From assembly GCA_964563585.1 (NCBI GenBank), contig CAZLXG010000032.1, positions 1 through 26,312 on the forward strand: a DNA stretch of 26,312 nt, read 5' to 3'. Positions 23,807 through 26,312 of this stretch are shown piece by piece. Both the position numbers and the translations under genes were made by a program. Below the pieces are notes generated by a model. That model searched no databases. It was not told where the DNA came from and worked only from the letters and a program-made list of their open reading frames with translations. Origin of the DNA: CAZLXG01 sp964563585 (GTDB lineage Bacteria > Bacteroidota > Bacteroidia > Flavobacteriales > Flavobacteriaceae). Position 1 is the stretch's first letter. Every line of letters starts with the position of its first letter.

Positions 23807-24322
23807 ATGAAGAATAAATCAGCTTTAACAATTTATACCGCTTTGCTTTCTTGCTTAGTGTTTTTACTTTCAGTAAATATTACTGAAGCACAAGAAAATG
23901 ACATTTTTGAGCTTTCAAATAATTTAAAGACTTCTAAATCTTCAATTTCAAAGAAAAAAAACAGATCCGATTTTTATAACCTTACATATAAACTTCATTC
24001 AACAATATATATAGGGAAAAATTCCATTGAAAAAATTTATGGAAAAGGAAAAGCTAAAAAGCTTACATTTTCAGATACTGATTCATTTAGCTTATTAAAT
24101 AATAATAGCAAGCAGTATAATGATATTGAATTAATAACGATAACATTAAGATCTCCTACTGATTTAAATAAGAGTTTAAATTTATCGAATACCAATAAAT
24201 TTACAAACTTAAAATACATTTTTATTAGATGCTATTTTAAATGTACACCTGAACAAATAAAGGCATTTGTAAAATCAAATTCTAATGTTAGAGTTTTTTA
24301 TAGCAACGAAATCCCATCTTAA
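23807..24322 (+). CDS. Hypothetical small secreted protein
   Basis: I recognise no family. The 171-residue protein has a signal peptide (hydrophobic ALLSCLVFLLSVNI, cleavage near TEAQ at about 29). A Ser/Lys-rich stretch (SNNLKTSKSSISKKKNRS) is followed by a small domain whose second half, IELITITLRSPTDLNKSLNLSN then FTNLKYIFIRC, resembles a leucine-rich-repeat strand pattern. Two Cys (IRCYFKC) may form a disulfide. The giant surface protein gene starts 32 nt after its stop in the same direction, so the two are probably one transcription unit, and an exported partner or helper role is possible. Confidence 0.75.
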   Translation: MKNKSALTIYTALLSCLVFLLSVNITEAQENDIFELSNNLKTSKSSISKKKNRSDFYNLTYKLHSTIYIGKNSIEKIYGKGKAKKLTFSDTDSFSLLNNNSKQYNDIELITITLRSPTDLNKSLNLSNTNKFTNLKYIFIRCYFKCTPEQIKAFVKSNSNVRVFYSNEIPS

Positions 24323-24354
24323 TACCATAATAGGTAAAATTAAATAATTAAGCC

Positions 24355-26312
24355 ATGAAGAAACTATACATAAATAAAACTAATATAAATTCTACTTCAA
24401 TTAAATTGATGGTGTTTTTAATTTTAGTGTCCATATTTAATAGTTATAGCCAAGTTAGGGTCCCATTTACTCCAAGAACTTCAAATTTGACTCCTGCAAA
24501 AACAGTCTATAATATTAAGGGAGATTTTTCGATGATTGGAAACACAAATCTTACTTTAGTAAATTATAATGAGACAAGTGCTAATAATCATGATATGGAA
24601 TATGTTGATATTGATGGTGATTTAAACACTTTTAACTCTTCATCTGCAACATTAGCTTTTTCTACTGAAAATGGGGCTATTCCAGATTGCTCAAATATTA
24701 TTTATGCTGGATTATATTGGGTTGGAAGGGCTGAAACCCAAAGTCCAGATAATAATGTTGATGGTGATAACAACCCAAATACATTTCAAGTTACTAAAAA
24801 TGGGATTACTAAAAATTTTGATAAACAAAAAGTATTAATTAAAGGCCCAAATGAAACAAACTATACAGAAGTCACTGCCGCTTCTAGTGATATTTATTAT
24901 CCTTCAAATACTGATAATAACATTTTTACAGCTTATACAGAAATTACTCAATATGTAAAAACTAATGGTCTTGGAGAGTATTTTGTTGCAGACATTGCTT
25001 TAAATGAAGGTAATTTAGATGGTACAGGATTTTCTGGTGGTTGGGGTATGATAGTTGTTTATGAAAACTCAAAAATGAAATGGAGAAATGTAACGATTTT
25101 TGATGGGCATGCTTATGTTGCAGGAAATAATTCTGAAGAATATACTATTGATATTAATGGAATTAATGCAGCTACTAGTGGTGATGTGAATTTAAAATTG
25201 GGGCTTATGGCTAGTGAAGGTGAGTTACAATGGAATTCTGATTATTTTGAAATAGAAATTTTACAAACAAATACTTATCAAAAATTAACACATAGTACTA
25301 ATTCCATAAATAATTTTTTCAATTCATCTATAATTACCGGTGGTAATACAAGAAACCCAAATTTAGTTAACAATACCGGACTAGATATTGTCATGTTTGA
25401 TATACCAAACACCAGTAACAATATTATTGGTAATGGACAGCAAAATACATCTTTTAGATATGGATCAAACTTAGATACTTATGTGATTTTTAATGTAACT
25501 TTTTCAGTTGATGCTTATGTTCCTGAACCTGAAGGTGTATTAAATATCACCTCTGTTAATGGAAGTACTCCTAATCCTCCAGACACATTAGAACCTGGTC
25601 AATCTTCAGATTACATATTAGAAATTAGAAATACAGGTACTGAACCTACAAATAATACAGTAATTACAATTCCGCTTCCTGATAATGTTAATCCTAATGA
25701 TTTAAATATAACCACTAACACATACCTTCCATTTTCAACAGCTAATATTCCTGTTTTTAATTCAGGAATTGGTGCAAACGGTGCTATAGTATGGGATTTA
25801 GGAACACTACCTGTTCCAACTGACCCTAGTACTGTTTTAGCTGATATTAGTTTTAAACTAACAGTAACTACAGATTGTACAATGTTAAGTAACCCAACTT
25901 TTAGTCCAGACGTTTCACTAGGAGGAACTATTACTGGTGTTGGTGCAATATCTAATGTTTCTTTTAGCTTTCCTTTAATACAAGGCTATATAACAACAGG
26001 TTTATGTACTGGAGAGCCAGTCCCTACACCTGTTATTATATCTATTGATTACTTAAGCTATATTAATCAGCCTCCAACAGCAAGTAATCCTACACCCATA
26101 AATATTGAATGTATTGCTGATTTACCTACTCCAGATGTGACTGTAGTAACTGATGAAGCTGATAACTCAGGTATAGCACCAATTGTAACCTTTGTTTCTG
26201 ATGTTTCAGATAATAATTCATGTCCAGAAGTGATTACTAGAACATATAGTGTTACAGATGATTGTAATAATTCAATAAATGTAACACAAACTATAACTAT
26301 TATTCCAAATAC
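24355..26312 (+). CDS. Giant secreted gliding/adhesin-type surface protein, N-terminal part
   Basis: The frame is open from ATG 24355 to the window edge: 652 codons, no stop, so the gene is cut off by the window. A signal peptide (SIKLMVFLILVSIFNSYSQ, about 15-33) is followed by the N-terminal module of long flavobacterial surface proteins (VPFTPRTSNLTPAKTVYNIKGDF, YVDIDGD, YAGLYWVGRAE). From about 388 comes a DUF11-like domain (LEPGQSSDYILEIRNTGTEPTNNTVITIPLP). From about 585 the first HYR-like repeat starts (PDVTVVTDEADNSG, then TRTYSVTDDCNNSINVTQTITI). Such proteins usually end in a type IX secretion CTD and act in gliding or adhesion; the missing end must show this. Confidence 0.88.
   Translation, partial: MKKLYINKTNINSTSIKLMVFLILVSIFNSYSQVRVPFTPRTSNLTPAKTVYNIKGDFSMIGNTNLTLVNYNETSANNHDMEYVDIDGDLNTFNSSSATLAFSTENGAIPDCSNIIYAGLYWVGRAETQSPDNNVDGDNNPNTFQVTKNGITKNFDKQKVLIKGPNETNYTEVTAASSDIYYPSNTDNNIFTAYTEITQYVKTNGLGEYFVADIALNEGNLDGTGFSGGWGMIVVYENSKMKWRNVTIFDGHAYVAGNNSEEYTIDINGINAATSGDVNLKLGLMASEGELQWNSDYFEIEILQTNTYQKLTHSTNSINNFFNSSIITGGNTRNPNLVNNTGLDIVMFDIPNTSNNIIGNGQQNTSFRYGSNLDTYVIFNVTFSVDAYVPEPEGVLNITSVNGSTPNPPDTLEPGQSSDYILEIRNTGTEPTNNTVITIPLPDNVNPNDLNITTNTYLPFSTANIPVFNSGIGANGAIVWDLGTLPVPTDPSTVLADISFKLTVTTDCTMLSNPTFSPDVSLGGTITGVGAISNVSFSFPLIQGYITTGLCTGEPVPTPVIISIDYLSYINQPPTASNPTPINIECIADLPTPDVTVVTDEADNSGIAPIVTFVSDVSDNNSCPEVITRTYSVTDDCNNSINVTQTITIIPN

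Overview
The window is AT-rich DNA from a Bacteroidota chromosome, most likely a marine-type Flavobacteriaceae member. The evidence is the gene set (DUF4126, DUF3822, DUF5117-type metalloprotease, MiaE-like hydroxylase, Bacteroidota-style DnaX without the zinc module, a T9SS/gliding-type giant surface protein), the almost complete lack of Shine-Dalgarno sequences, and several promoters fitting the Bacteroidota pattern (TTTG or a T-rich -33 box, about 19 nt, then TAnnTTTG). I see no prophage, insertion sequence, CRISPR array or tRNA. Most of the window is ordinary core genome. The less ordinary material is in the non-coding stretches and at the right edge.

Layout. 1-424 is non-coding or decayed. 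425-4258 (+) holds gcvT, a RmlD/SDR-like reductase, a YebC regulator behind a three-hairpin leader, and a Gfo/Idh/MocA oxidoreductase. 4280-5011 (-) is a convergent NYN-LOTUS RNA-binding/nuclease-type gene. 5186-7783 (+) is a secreted zinc metalloprotease closed by a strong terminator. 7945-13119 (-) is a six-gene co-directional run: RecD-like helicase, DUF4126 membrane protein, KdsB, HAD phosphatase, KdnB-type dehydrogenase, PlsC-like acyltransferase. Its middle points to activation, and probably C8 modification, of the LPS sugar Kdo. 13249-15333 (+) is a divergent overlapping operon: membrane protein, DUF3822, RsmD.

15373-15675 (-) is the RNase P RNA gene rnpB, sharing a terminator region with rsmD. 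15676-16305 is rich in structure: a nested palindrome, a multi-hairpin repeat-like element apparently carrying a second repeat in one arm, and a hairpin pair abutting the dnaX start. 16306-19206 (+) is dnaX, a lipoprotein and a miaE-like gene. dnaX carries a run of ten A exactly at the end of domain III, a strong candidate slippage site for a tau/gamma pair. 19203-23374 (-) holds a small outer-membrane beta-barrel gene and a polyphosphate/phosphohistidine cluster (sixA, ppk1, ppx). After a 432-bp spacer containing a perfect inverted repeat, 23807-26312 (+) encodes a small secreted protein and the first 652 codons of a giant secreted adhesin-like protein that runs off the edge.

The items most worth a second look are the dnaX A10 site, the nested repeat upstream of dnaX, the repeat-derived hairpins at the dnaX start, and the KdnB/KdsB operon with no KdnA transaminase beside it. 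Statements that these repeats recur in other flavobacterial genomes come from memory and were not checked.
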